A DNA stretch of 64,000 nucleotides from Trema orientale. Its lineage: Eukaryota; Streptophyta; Magnoliopsida; Rosales; Cannabaceae. The notes beneath the pieces were generated by a model, which saw nothing but the letters and a program-made list of their open reading frames with translations, had not been told where the DNA came from and did no database searches. The stretch spans positions 3,872,875 to 3,936,874 of the forward strand of contig JXTC01000003.1 of the NCBI GenBank assembly GCA_002914845.1. Reading direction: 5' to 3'. This document shows, piece by piece, positions 49,483 through 61,198 of the stretch. How positions within the stretch are numbered: position 1 is the stretch's first letter; the number at the start of each line of letters is the position of its first letter. The translations under genes were made by a program, and so were the position numbers.

Positions 49483-50290
49483 TTTTGGAATGATTACAGT
49501 AATGTAATAAGAAAAGTAAAATTGTTTACAAACTATTATTATATATGAATGTATTTTGAAACTCTCTTCAGTGACTATGCAATATAGACCAATTCTACAG
49601 GAGTTATATGTAGACAGTACCTACTGAATGTTGACCTAGCTAGAGAGGTTAAATGTAGTAAATGTGGACCTAGCTACAAGGGTCAAACATAATAAATGTG
49701 GACCTAGCTACAAGGGTTAAATATAGTAAATGTGAACCCAGTCACAGGGAAAACGTGTGGTCATAGTCACTAAAAACTGTTAAGAAGTGATTTCAAAGTG
49801 TTACTTATTATCGAATGAGAATGAAACAATATATTTTGAAAATCTACTTCGTGTTTTTGTTAAAATGACTTTTCAAACAAACTCATTTGATTATTTTGAA
49901 AATTATTACATTCTGAAATTGATTTTGTTTTGAAATATGTTATTTAACCTTTTTAAGGGATATATACTTGATCCAACTAGTTAAGTTACTGGTTACTTAT
50001 GGGGCTTTTAGCTTACTCTTTTTATTTTTTCCTCCTAGGTTTTAAAGATCATCAGTTAAGAAGTTCACCAAAGGAGAACTTATCTAGATAATTGGGATGT
50101 ATTTGAGTTGGTATCCCCCTGTCTTTAGTCTGGATCTACATGAGAAGTATTCTTCTTGTATTAGTGGGCCAAGACCCCTAAATATCAAGAGAAGCAGGTA
50201 AATTCACTCTGTGCTTAGGTCCTGCACTCTTCGATTATGCAACACGTGGCCACTAGTTTGATATTATTAATCATAAAGCATGATCTATTT
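49483..50290. repeat. LTR-like DNA of another family, with 34-bp tandem repeats
   Basis: From 49483 the sequence no longer matches the gypsy LTR. Three 34-bp units (gacctagctacaagggt and on) run at 49633-49666, 49667-49700 and 49701-49734, with a partial fourth. The overall look (attacagtaatgtaataaga; gggccaagacccctaaata) suggests part of another gypsy-type LTR. No gag or pol follows. Class uncertain. Confidence 0.4.
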
Positions 50291-50299
50291 GTTTGAAAA

Positions 50300-51990
50300 A
50301 ATAACCCTTGCTGGTTAGCTCTGTGGTTTCTATTTGTTGCCATGTACCTCTTTGTTGGGCTTTTGTATTCAAGTCCAGACTAGGACATCTTGGAGCTGCA
50401 TTATCTATTAGAATTTTGAGTTGGTTGAGTGTGATTTTACTAGTTTTGTACATGATATTTTCCCCTGCCTGTAAAAGTGGTTTTGTACCAATTTTTTCCT
50501 AGGTATTTAAAGGATTTAGAGAGCCCGCACGCTTTTGCTATTACTTCTGCTATTATGACATGGTAAGCCTTATTCTTTTTGATTCCAAAGCGTTCTATTA
50601 ATTTTTTTTCTCTAGACAATATAGTTACTTATATGTATTTTTTTTTTTGGGTACCATAATTTTAGCCTTTATCAGTGTTATCTGTAGAGTATTTCTTCTG
50701 TCATCTTTTTTTTATCATAAACAAAACGTTTGGATTTCAAAGCTTTCATCATGGATTATTTGATTACTCAAAATGAGTTGAGTTTTTTACTTTTCTGGAT
50801 AGTAACGATAGTTTATCAACCACTTTAATACTTTATCTAATACCAGAAAGACTTGATGCGGCTGGAAGGTATTGTTGTAAACACATATAAACATATACTA
50901 TTTAGCATACTTAGGATTGATGCATAATATGTTCAAGAAGACATCCTTTATTAAATATATGAAATCTTCAAATATGCATTAGTAAGATTTTTTTTCTTTT
51001 TCTTTTTTTTTTTGGTGGGGTGGAGGGGGGGTTGTATAGCACAAGAGTTTCAAATGAATTAAGTGCTGGTAATCCAAAAGTAGCTTGTCTTGCTTTTAGT
51101 GTTGTCATGTTTCTTACAATCTCACAAGCTATTGTTGTAAGCTAGATTCTTTTTGCTTGCCAAAATGTGTTCGATTACGTACATCTTCAATAATGAGAAG
51201 GAAGTTGTGGATTATGTTACTAAAATGGCTCATTTGGTTTGTCTAGCTGTTGTACTTAACAATTTACATGCTACCCTCTCAGGTTTCTTTTTTCTTCATC
51301 TTGTTGATACATTCTCAATATATATGTAAGTTTCTGGTCAAATCAATGTAAGTTTTCTTCCTTTTGTTCCTTAAATCAGGTATTGCTAGGGGATATGGGT
51401 TGCAAAAGCTGGGGGCTTTTGCCAACCTTGGGGCATACTATTTTGTTGGAATTCCTACTGGCGCCGCATTGGGTTTCCAGTTAGACATGAGAGGAAAATG
51501 TCTTTGGATTAGAGTATTAGCTGGTTCATTTTTTTTAAGCACTTTTGCTTTCTGTGGCAACATTTTTCACCAGCTGGGAAAAAAAGGGTCTGACCTCTGC
51601 CTTTTATTGTGTTAGGATTTCTTTTACCGTTTATTTAGTTTTAATCACCAAGATTTTAAATTTTCTTCATTGCCTAAAAGCAGGAAGAGCTAAAAAGTTA
51701 TTTTAACTTAAACTATCCAAATTTATCATCACATTTGATCTAGATGCCACTGAACTTAGAGGCCTTAAAGCCCATGGTTCTAATACTTATATATATATTA
51801 GCAACTTGAATTCTACAACCCTCTTTGAGACTTCTTGAAACTTCATGTCAAATCTAAGTCTTAGGATAAGAAGTTCATTTATTCATTTTTCCTTTTGGTG
51901 CAAAATGTATTGTCTTAATTTTGCAGGTATGAATTGCAAGGGAGAGGATCCTTTAGGAAAGGTCTCCAGGAGATATTGGATTGACTCGCG
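50300..51990 (+). pseudogene. MATE efflux transporter (DETOXIFICATION family), truncated pseudogene
   Basis: Three coding remnants lie on the plus strand. The first, about 50311-50570, shows CCHVPLCWAFVFKSRLGHLG and AALSIRILSWLSVILLVLYM, then a stop and a frame change before a broken RFAI-type segment. The second, about 51160-51282, encodes EKEVVDYVTKMAHLVCLAVV and LNNLHATLSG with a frame change near its start. The third, 51380 to about 51588, is an intact frame: IARGYGLQKLGAFANLGAYY, FVGIPTGAALGFQLDMRGK, LWIRVLAGSFF. A short final exon may start at 51927. These match the second half of plant MATE antiporters, which export metabolites or toxins across membranes. The first half and the exon carrying the second NELGAG-type block are missing, so it is dead. 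LTR-derived DNA lies directly upstream. Confidence 0.82.
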
Positions 51991-52922
51991 GAGTACTCTT
52001 ATCTGAGCCGAGTTTCTTGCATCGAAGTACTTGGAAGTTATGATTTTGCAGCTTTTGCCAAATTCAATATTTGTAATCGTATATAGTTATGTTTGAAGTA
52101 GATTGACAGAGATTGCCTTATCGAATGCAGGAATTTTGCAGCTTCTTTTTCTTGGTTCGAGCATGGTATAATACGGATACTATTTTTCCCACATGATCCA
52201 CACATACTTTTTCGTCTCGCAATTGTTGTTATATATTTTGCTATATGGAGATTCAGTTTTGTTATTAATTATTTTTTCCAGTTATTACTTGTGAATTGTT
52301 ACAAATTCAGACGGACAACTACTTTGTCCTGGGTATTTGGCTACATAATGTTCATAGGAATTTTGTAGCAATATGCAAGAGTTCTTTATAAAAAAATGTT
52401 TTTCATAAATTGTAATATTTCTTTTTGTTTGGTTTGCTTAAGTTACTACGTATCAATTTAGAAGAATTTATTATTGGTTTCTATTTAGATATGATTAATG
52501 AAATCCTCTCATTGTTTATGTCTTAATGCAGTAGGTTTTTTTTTTTTTTGACTTGACATAAATCGAGAAAATATGATGATATTAAATGAAACATAGTAAA
52601 AGGGCATGCTCTTAGCATGCTATTTTCTATGGTCCGAACAAGTTGTAGTAAAGAAAATGAAGCATAAATAAACTTAATGAAGTGTGAATTGTAAAGACGG
52701 TAAGGGGTAGGTATAGAAAACTAATATGCACTTTAAAACTACGTGTAAAGTAACAAAAGATTTAGAAAATTAGCAACAAAATGGAAAAGCATTGTAGGTT
52801 TGAGTTTGGTTATTTCTTGGTTAGTAATAATAAAATGAGATAAGAAAAACAAAAGGGAAAAAAAAAACAAAAGGGAAAAAAATAATTTATGAAGGTGATT
52901 ATTAAATGGACAAATAAATATN
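51991..52922. other. Intergenic DNA with one undetermined base
   Basis: AT-rich DNA with no supported gene. The N at 52922 falls exactly at the start of the duplicated MATE exon piece. Confidence 0.6.
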
Positions 52923-53001
52923 TTGTTAGCTAGATTCTTTTTGCTTGCCGAAATATGTTCGATTACGTACATCTTCAATAATGAGAAGAAAGTTGTGGAT
53001 T
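52923..53001 (+). repeat. 79-bp duplicate of a MATE pseudogene exon piece
   Basis: It matches about 51133-51213 with few differences (both contain gctagattctttttgcttgc, then tcgattacgtacatcttc and aataatgagaag). It lacks the remainder of the exon. It therefore copies the already frame-broken pseudogene, or a close relative. Confidence 0.85.
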
Positions 53002-53349
53002 GTAAGTATATTTATAATATATAAATATATATGGTTCCCAATTCAATATCTATTTTTTTTTATCTATCTATAAGTATTTTCATTAGTCGTTGAATCATAT
53101 TATGTAACGGCTATCATAATTTGAGTAGTTAAAAAAATACTCATTATTTAATATTTTTTGCTCCCAACCTTTTACTATGAAAAGATTGCGTGACAAATTT
53201 TAATTGAGCAAAACAACATGCATGAATAGGTAAAAAAAAAAAAAAATACCTACTGGATTGGTGCCTATGTACATGTGTTACTCTTTCAATTTTATTGTTA
53301 GCTCTCATGTTTTATTTCAAGTTCAATTTTCTCTCCCATTTTCTAACAT
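53002..53349. other. Intergenic DNA, no gene seen
   Basis: AT-rich. An A-run at about 53232-53246 is followed by a 21-base word (53245-53265) that recurs inverted at 18815-18835. Confidence 0.55.
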
Positions 53350-54650
53350 TTTCATAGTCGTGATAATTGGTTTAGGAATCCAATAAAAATCTCTGATTGC
53401 TACGTACAGCCGGCATATTCAACAAACTTGGTCAATTCCCGTTGTAATTTCGCAAGATAATCCTAGTGTGTAAAGATTTTAAGTTCCACGTTTCAACAAG
53501 ATTTTTTTTAAAAGAAAAAATCGAGTTTTTCAGCAGCAGAAGAAAAAAGAGTTATTATTGCCAAATTTTCTCTGAACTTAGCTTGTACTTGAGTTAATAA
53601 TTCAACCTATGTGTATGCTTGGTTGACTTTCCATCAAAGTGTGTGTCTTTCCAAAACTTATATACATAGGCCTTAATTTTCATTAATTCATGAGGAATAT
53701 GATCTGTTCAAATTGTCTATTAATGGCAAGAAAAACTTCTTTTCTTTTCCTCCATTCTCTTCCAATCTGAAATCTTTTCATATTCAAAATATTAATGATG
53801 CCTCTTTCTTAGTTCTTTATTAATAATGCTTCCGGGGATTTAGTGCAAAAGGAGGGACAACTATTCCTATAACATACTAGAAATGAAGTTTTAACAGGAA
53901 ATGTTAATGGAATAATCGTTTTATAAGAGAGAAAATAATTACAAGGCAATGTGTCATATTCATCAAAATTAAAAATTTAATATGTTGATTTTTCTAGTTT
54001 TATAACTAATAATGTAAGTCCATAAAGGCAACTAGCTCAGACTCAGCTAATTAATTATCGTCATGACTTTGTTCTAGTGTGGATTGACTACTGTTTGTTA
54101 CAAAATGTGGGGTTGAAGATTAATGGAGAGACTTCATATTAATACATGATCAGACTGCGGTCCATTTGAGTTATTTTAATAGACTTATATGTTTCAAACA
54201 CAGTGGTAAGTCTTGCGAGTCTAGGGTCAGCATTTTGTTTTGGACTACAAGAAATTGATGCAATTTTCTTCTAATTGAAGCCGATATGGACGTACAAGGG
54301 AAGATGCTCTCCCAAAATTACAACGTGAAAATTAGGACAAGCGAAATAAATAAGAATTGGAGTATAGGCAATAAGACAAAAATGAACGTATAGGAGAGAC
54401 CACGTATAACATGGATTAGAAAAAAAAAATATAAATACATATATATATAGAGACACAAATAGAGGTTCATGACCAAGTATTTTCAGTTGCTATCTGAGGA
54501 GAAGTATTTATAGCTGGTTTTGAGTTGGTCCAAATTAATATGATGCATATGCATGATTCAATCCTTTACGCTGCTAAATATTATGGCAATATAGTGTAGA
54601 GTACTTAATTAGTGGTAATTTTCCTTGAACTTTCATTGATCTTACAATTT
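53350..54650 (+). repeat. Diverged copy of the RPI4 3' region
   Basis: Shares the order of words listed at 33740-34900, beginning with ctctgattgctac (RPI4: gtctgattgctac, which contains its stop codon) and possibly the last codons before it. It then covers the 3' UTR and about 800 bases of flank. No earlier RPI4 exon was found upstream. Divergence is high, with many small gaps, so the duplication is old. Confidence 0.65.
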
Positions 54651-56782
54651 GATGTCAGAAATAAAAACTTCGACATTTTAGGTCAAATATTAATTAGTAC
54701 TCGAAAATATATATTGGAGTTTCTACCGGTATTTATAAAAGCGACAAAGATCCTCATTTCATTTGCTAATTTATATCACGCTTTTATTACGTCTGAAATT
54801 CATAGCACACAGACAACGTGAAAGGTTGCTTTTAATTATTTATTTAAAAAAAAAAAGGAATGAAAAGTAACTCTGGGAGTTTCTACGTTCACGTCCCAAA
54901 AAAAAGAAAAAAAAAATCTTTTCTTGACATGTGAAAATTGGACTACCGACTTCAGCTCTTTAAGCTCATCTTTCTGTGAGAAATTATGTTGTGATAAAAA
55001 AGATAACAATAATTAAAAGGTGAAAAAGGGCGTGTGTACTTTTCTCTCAAATCACATTGTTATCGCGTTCCGATTGTACTTTCATTATTATTATTTTCTA
55101 TTCTTTTTATTTTTGTATTATTATCAATTTTTTTTAAAGATGTTTAGTAATGTTAAGTTTTCTTTTTTTCATGAATAATGTTGTGGTGTTTGGTACGACA
55201 TTGCATTAGGGTAATACTCAAAGATGTTGTGGTTTTTTTTTTCATGGTCGGTTAAACCTCACTATTCAAAATAAATAAATAAAGGAATGCACTCGCAAAC
55301 GTTACGAATGATGGAGGATATGTGAAAATATTTCATTATGCCAAATCTCCACACCGTTGACTATGTAAAATGTGGGGACTTAATTTTAAAAATAGGGCAT
55401 ATATAACTTGACATTAAGTGATTATCTACTTTGCGTAATTAGTAGAGTTATTAATCAAATTGTACCTTTCTGGAAAAAAAAAATCAATTTTAATCCATTT
55501 TTTTAGGGGAATTCTAACCCAAAATTAATCTTGACAAATTAAAGTCAACTGATATATTTATGTGGTCAAGAAAATGTAGTTAATGTCAGTTAATTAACCA
55601 ATTGAAATTCAAGTCAAAGTGATTCCAATTACGTACGCAAAAGAACCGATCAACATGTAAGTCAAAAGCGGCACACACTACCTACTGTATATACCCGCAA
55701 CCTTTCTTTTACTAATTCTTCTCATATTTTTCTTTTTGTTACATCATAAATGTATTAAAACTAATTAAAGCTAATCACAACCTAAATCTAGTCAGAAGGG
55801 TACTAAACGGCAAAAATAACAAAAAAAAATGGTAAAAACGGCAAATTTTCTCAAATCAATTAAATATCAACATAGGCACGTTCCCCAGAATTGACCTGAA
55901 ATTGTTGTAACCTGACATATACATATTATGAATTTTATTTTATATGGATTGGATTAACGTTTAACGAGGTGATTGTAGGCTGAATAGTAGTTTAGGAAGA
56001 TGGTTCCATCAAACTGACACCTAAATCCAACTCCAAGCCCAAGGTATTTTAGGCCAATATCCATTAAGTTGACGAGAAATATTAATCCATGTAAATGACA
56101 CGAAGAGCCATTTTGATGTGTCTGAGGCAATAGTAGAGTGATATTTAGCACCAATAGCGCCAAGAGATCACGCTGACACATGTGAGAGTGACCTCTGACT
56201 GTAGGAATTCAGCTGCCTAGTTTGAAAGAAATTTTGCTGCGCCAGATCAGAAGCCATAAGTCAACCTTGGTGAACTCCTTTCTCGTACACTTAAAATTTA
56301 AGCCAAATTGCTAGATTGCTATGAGACTAATATACATACTAGGCCAGAAATGAGGGTATGATCTAATTTGCTTCAGAAAAACATTAATCCTTTCTTATAG
56401 AAGCATCCTTAATTGATTATAAAACATAGAAAGGAAAAAAATGAGAGGAAAATGTGCTACATTATTATCTATATAATGATTAAATAATAATAGCCAGATT
56501 AATTTCTAAGTTATATAACTATGTTTTAACATGTTCAAAATGTTCAAATTATGTCAGTCAAATTTAGAACGACAAGACAAAAGTATTCTGAAACTAGAGT
56601 ACTACAATAAGAAGCAGTCTAATTTATCAACCATAAATATTAATTGCAGTCAAATATTTGTAACAATTTAAGTTTGAGATCAACTATATATATGTGCAAT
56701 GCTAGATATTTAGATGTGTAGATCATAATAATACTGAGGAACATCACCTAAGATGAAATATGTTGCGCTATGTATATGCAAA
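54651..56782. other. Intergenic DNA, no supported gene
   Basis: Mostly AT-rich. A GC-richer patch at about 55950-56260 has a 75-codon minus-strand frame with no recognised domain, no intron support and no conserved motif; I do not call it a gene. Confidence 0.5.
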
Positions 56783-56797
56783 TCGACCTTAGTTTGT

Positions 56798-56949
56798 CTA
56801 GCTCAGTTGGGCCAAGGCTTGAGAATTGTGTGTGTGAGTTTGGGGGGTCAGGGGTTCAAACCTTAGTAGAGTGTGTGTGTGTTATTTTCCTTTAAATTTG
56901 TAGTAAGTGGTGGTCATTAGTTAAGCCCCACTTTTTAAAAAAAAAAAAG
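56798..56949 (+). mobile_element. tRNA-derived SINE with 15-bp target duplication
   Basis: The body opens with a pol III A box (TAGCTCAGTTGG, 56799-56810), then a B box (GGTTCAAACC, about 56854-56863). These are followed by a GT-rich stretch, a tRNA-unrelated part and a terminal A-run. The 15-base word tcgaccttagtttgt occurs at 56783-56797 and again at 56950-56964, a perfect target duplication. At 152 bp it is of usual plant SINE size. The perfect duplication suggests a fairly recent insertion. Confidence 0.9.
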
Positions 56950-56964
56950 TCGACCTTAGTTTGT

Positions 56965-59085
56965 TCCCTTTATATTAAGGATATTAGGCTATTGAGTTTG
57001 GGTAAGTGAGATTAGCGAGAATTCTCATAGTCTGAGGAGGCTTGAAAAGTGAGAGTTTTTTGTAATCCTTAATATTCTTCATCATAGTGAAAATATGCAA
57101 TGGCTGAAAGTGAATATAACTCTTACGATTGAAAGTGAACTACTATGAATTCATGTGTATTTACTTGCTTGTTTGCTTTATTTTTTGTTTTATTGCTCTA
57201 TGCAGTAAGGATTAGGTGCGTTAATCCTCTAACAAGATATATCGAGATAAATATAAAGGATCTATTTAACATTTAATATTCAGTCAAATTTAATATTAAT
57301 TTTTCTAGTTATATGACCTAGTATATAAAGAAAACTACAGGTTATGGTTCCCAAATTAAATCATTCTATAATTTTTGTTCTTCTTCTAGCCACCTATCTT
57401 AGAGTGAGAACTCATTGAGTACGAGATTTGACTGTAAAATACTACTAACCCTCATATTCTTGCATTCTCTAGTTCTCTTCACTATAAATTCAGGTATGTT
57501 CTGCGCTCTTCAACATTTGTTTTCTAATAATTTAACATGATTAATCCTGGGTTGTATTAGATTTTCTTCAATCCTTAACTACATGACAGATGTTTTTACT
57601 AGTTCAAGTTCATATGTATGTTCTTACTTTTATTCAATCGGGACCCTTCTAATTTAGACTCATGAGAGACTTGTTGTAGACAGGTTTCAAGCAGGAGCAG
57701 ACATAGCTCGGCTTTTTGCAATAGAGCTTTCGACAAATTTGAAGAACTTTTACTGTAAAGGCCGACTGAGATCACACAATCAATTAACCGAAAGATGTAT
57801 GAACGTGCCTTTTAAGATAGATCGTGTCTCCTTAACCTGCTACACATGTCAAAAATGTGGGTGACCTTTTCTTTCCGGTAGAGAATTGCTTAGTAATAGT
57901 ATGAGTTTTTTTGGTCATTAAATTATGAGATGATTGTATACGGTAAATAGTAACTGACGAAATTAAATTAAAAAAAATGGAGGAGAATAAAAATTTGATA
58001 GTTAAGAATCATTCACTATTTGGTTGATTGGGTATTTTTGATACTCATACTCTTTGTATAATCCTCCTAAAATTAATGTGCAAAAATTAATATTAATCAC
58101 GCATTTTGATTGGGATCTCTGCTATATGTGCCTGCCTTTACTTGCTTTTTCGTACATATATACTACGGTATTGGAATTAAATTTTTATACCAATTTGTAA
58201 TATTTTTTGAACAATTTGTAATGTAAATGGGTGTGATATCAAGGGAATTGGCTAATATAACACATCCATTTTGAACGTGTTAATTTCGAAGTTAGGAATA
58301 AATAAATTTTAAAAACGTGGTATATGTGTGGATTCAAGCTTAGCCTGATTAGTATTGTACTATTACTGAGTGGTATCCTCATCTCTTATATTAAAACTAA
58401 AAAACAGAAAAGAACTAAAAAACAAAACAAACAAGCTTAGCACATTCTTGGCATCTCCTATTTACTACAAGTATATATATATTCTGAGTTTAAGTACAAT
58501 TGGTACGTTTTGATCATAATTGAAACTAGTAAAGTTTATTTTTAGAAAAGAAAAACAGAAAAAGTCAAGTTTTTATAGAGCCACAGATTACGAAGTACCA
58601 ATGCCATAATGATATTTCTAGTTACGCTACATTAATCTTCCTACACTAACACTAACACTAACATTGTCACTGTCACTATCACGACAATAACAAAGCGCTA
58701 TCACCGTTGTGGCTTTAGAAAAGACCCGAACTGCTCTTGAGCTTTTCCAAGCTTTAATATGAAAGAGATCTTGAAAAGTGACACCAATACAGTACAAAGT
58801 TGCTTCTCCATTCACATTACGTGTTATTGTGACTGGTATAAATGAAATCTACCTTTAAAAAACCTAGATTTGTTTTAGTACTTCTAGGAAAAAAAATTGT
58901 TTTAGTACTTATAGGGAAAAAAAAAAAAAACAAACTATGTGGTATACATGCGCAATAATATTGACCTGATCATCATGGGTCACATTTTGATAAATTAATA
59001 ATAATGTCTTGATCATAACATCATTTTCCGATTGTTAAATTCAATATTATTACAACATATCATGACTTCTCCACATGTACAGACT
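56965..59085. other. Intergenic DNA, no supported gene
   Basis: AT-rich, with short frames only. A six-base repeat tract (actaac)n lies near 58645-58663. Nothing else recognised. Confidence 0.5.
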
Positions 59086-59101
59086 AGATATAACTAAACT
59101 T

Positions 59102-59164
59102 GTTTTTCCTGCTTTTTGTTTTTGGTGGAATGAATATCTACTTATTATCAAAAAAAAAAAAAAA
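59102..59164 (+). mobile_element. Extremely 5'-truncated LINE 3' end with 16-bp target duplication
   Basis: A 63-bp insert (tttttggtggaatgaatatc, then cttattatc and an A-tail of about 15) is flanked by the perfect 16-base duplication agatataactaaactt (59086-59101 and 59165-59180). The wording just before the A-run resembles the 3' UTR ends of plant L1 elements. No coding part remains. Confidence 0.75.
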
Positions 59165-59180
59165 AGATATAACTAAACTT

Positions 59181-60993
59181 ATTTTTTTAAAAAGAAAGAG
59201 AGTTTCCTTCAAAAAAAAAAAAAAAAAGGGTGGGGGAAAGCATAATGAGAGTTTCCATAGTTTGATTATTAATTTTTCATCTCCAAATTTTCCAACTCGT
59301 TACCTCATAAAAGAAAAATGAAATTTTCCAACTCCAAACAAAAACAGGTATCTTAAGTGTGAAGAATTAATGTTCTAAGGCACTGTGATTTTGTGAATGA
59401 TACTCTCTACCTTTGTTTCAACTTCAAAGCTCGCAGTTATAGATCTTCAACAAAAGCCAACCATCTCGATGTTTTTGTAAGAATTCGGTAACTGCTACCA
59501 TATTTTTCCAAGTCAAAATAAGTAAAATGTGATAATTTATAAACGTGGCCATTAATATATTGGCCTTCTCAATTGGCTAGCTGGAACCATTTTAATTTCA
59601 AATGATGCTTGCATTATTAAATGAGCAAAAGGCCAGAAAATTAAATAGTCACAACAATATATGTAAACTTTACTGTTTTTTTTTTCTTTTACACTTTACT
59701 GTGGTAAATGTCCATTTTTAAATGAGTAAATAGCTGAATATATCATTTTCTTACATTAAGTATTTTAACTGATGTAACTGAGTAAATAAGTTTATATATA
59801 AATATATCAGATATATCGATTCATGTAGTACAGATTTTTTAAGCTGCGTAAATCAGTTTGTATATTGGATATATATCGTTGATATATTCGGTCGTTAGTT
59901 TAGTTATAATGAACATCTATTATACAATGAAGTTTCAACCCAACCATTTTGTTAAGAGCCCCACAATTAAGGCAATTTAGCTTGGTAAAGCTCAACTGGA
60001 GAGTTTTTTTAATGGAGAGAAATTATCAAAAATTCTAGATCTTATTCGAATGAGATAGATCGACAATTATTGAAAGAATATAGGATTATTGATTATTTAA
60101 TAATAATAAGTATGAGTCAAATAATGACTTCATAGATGCACATTATTGAAAAGTGACAAGAAAGAAAATCTATTTAAAATGAATGCCATTTTGTTCTTGA
60201 AAAAAAAAATAATAATAAACAAACTTACTTTAGAGTCAATCAGTATTAGACGCCATTAATTTGGTTCAACTATTCTATTTCATTCAAATAAAAAATCTAT
60301 TGGAATGAGTGTTTGTTTCAACAAGTCTAGTTTTTTCATTTAAATGGTCTTTTCGAATGAGTGTTTATTTCAACAATTCAGTTTTTTCATTCAAATGTTC
60401 CATAAGTCACATCAATTATTAGAATGAGATTTTTGTGTCTTGGAATGAGAATTGAGTAGAAGAGTTGTTTTTAAATGGTCTATTCTAATATCTCCTATTC
60501 TAATTATAACTTTATTTAACTTCAAATGTCTCGCATTCTAATTAAAACTCATTCAACAATTTTTATTTAAATACACTCATTCAAATGTGTGAATCATACA
60601 AGGTCAAAATATTTCATTTTAAATGTGTGGCATAATCAAGAGACGAAATGGTCAAGGTTCATCAGCTAATTAAATAATCAATGCTCACTTGATCTTAATT
60701 AATAGTGAATATCATCACATTTAATTAATGATCGGCGAAAAGTAGAAAGTAATAGTTATTAAATAAATAAATAAAAGATAATAAAGACTTTAATTGGAAC
60801 CAATAACAAACTAATATCCGATGATATAAAACAGTAGATAGTCACCGGCCCACTTGTGATTTTGTGAACTATTATATCCGTAAGAAATTATTTTTTTTAT
60901 TTTTTTTATGCATGAGTAGCATTGCTGGTCTGAAAACCATATTATACACATATTTATTGAATCCAAAACTGATTCTGTTTGTATTAGTTAGTC
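59181..60993. other. Intergenic DNA, no supported gene
   Basis: AT-rich. About 60290-60410 repeats a roughly 60-bp unit containing gaatgagtgttt-atttcaaca and agttttttcatt, a diverged tandem pair. No gene seen. Confidence 0.5.
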
Positions 60994-61198
60994 TGTTAGG
61001 ATTCATATCAATTTTATAACAGATTAGGTTTAGATTAGTTAGATTTTTAACACCTTCTTTAATTAAGTCCTCTGCACTCCTCGTGTACTATATATACTGT
61101 GCCACTTAATGAACAGTTTTCAGTTTTGAGCATTATTCAGATAAAAGTTTCTCTCTCTACACATTTATCTCTATTTTCTTTCTCTCTCTAAAATCTCA
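60994..61198 (+). repeat. 5' LTR of the copia element
   Basis: It runs from TGTTAGGATTCATATC to aaatctca, about 205 bp, with a TATA-type word (tactatatatactg) near 61087 and CT-rich sequence before the end. The 3' LTR is outside the window, so LTR divergence cannot be measured here. Confidence 0.75.

Noticed and set aside
49633-49734. Three regularly spaced 34-bp units, considered as a CRISPR-like array
   Set aside because: Units are contiguous without spacers and lie in LTR-like DNA of a plant genome.
55954-56181. 75-codon minus-strand frame in a GC-richer patch
   Set aside because: No domain, no conserved motif, no flanking exon; more likely chance or an unrecognised old remnant.
56798-56870. 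A and B boxes, considered as a tRNA gene
   Set aside because: No cloverleaf can be formed, and the A-tail with target duplication shows a SINE.
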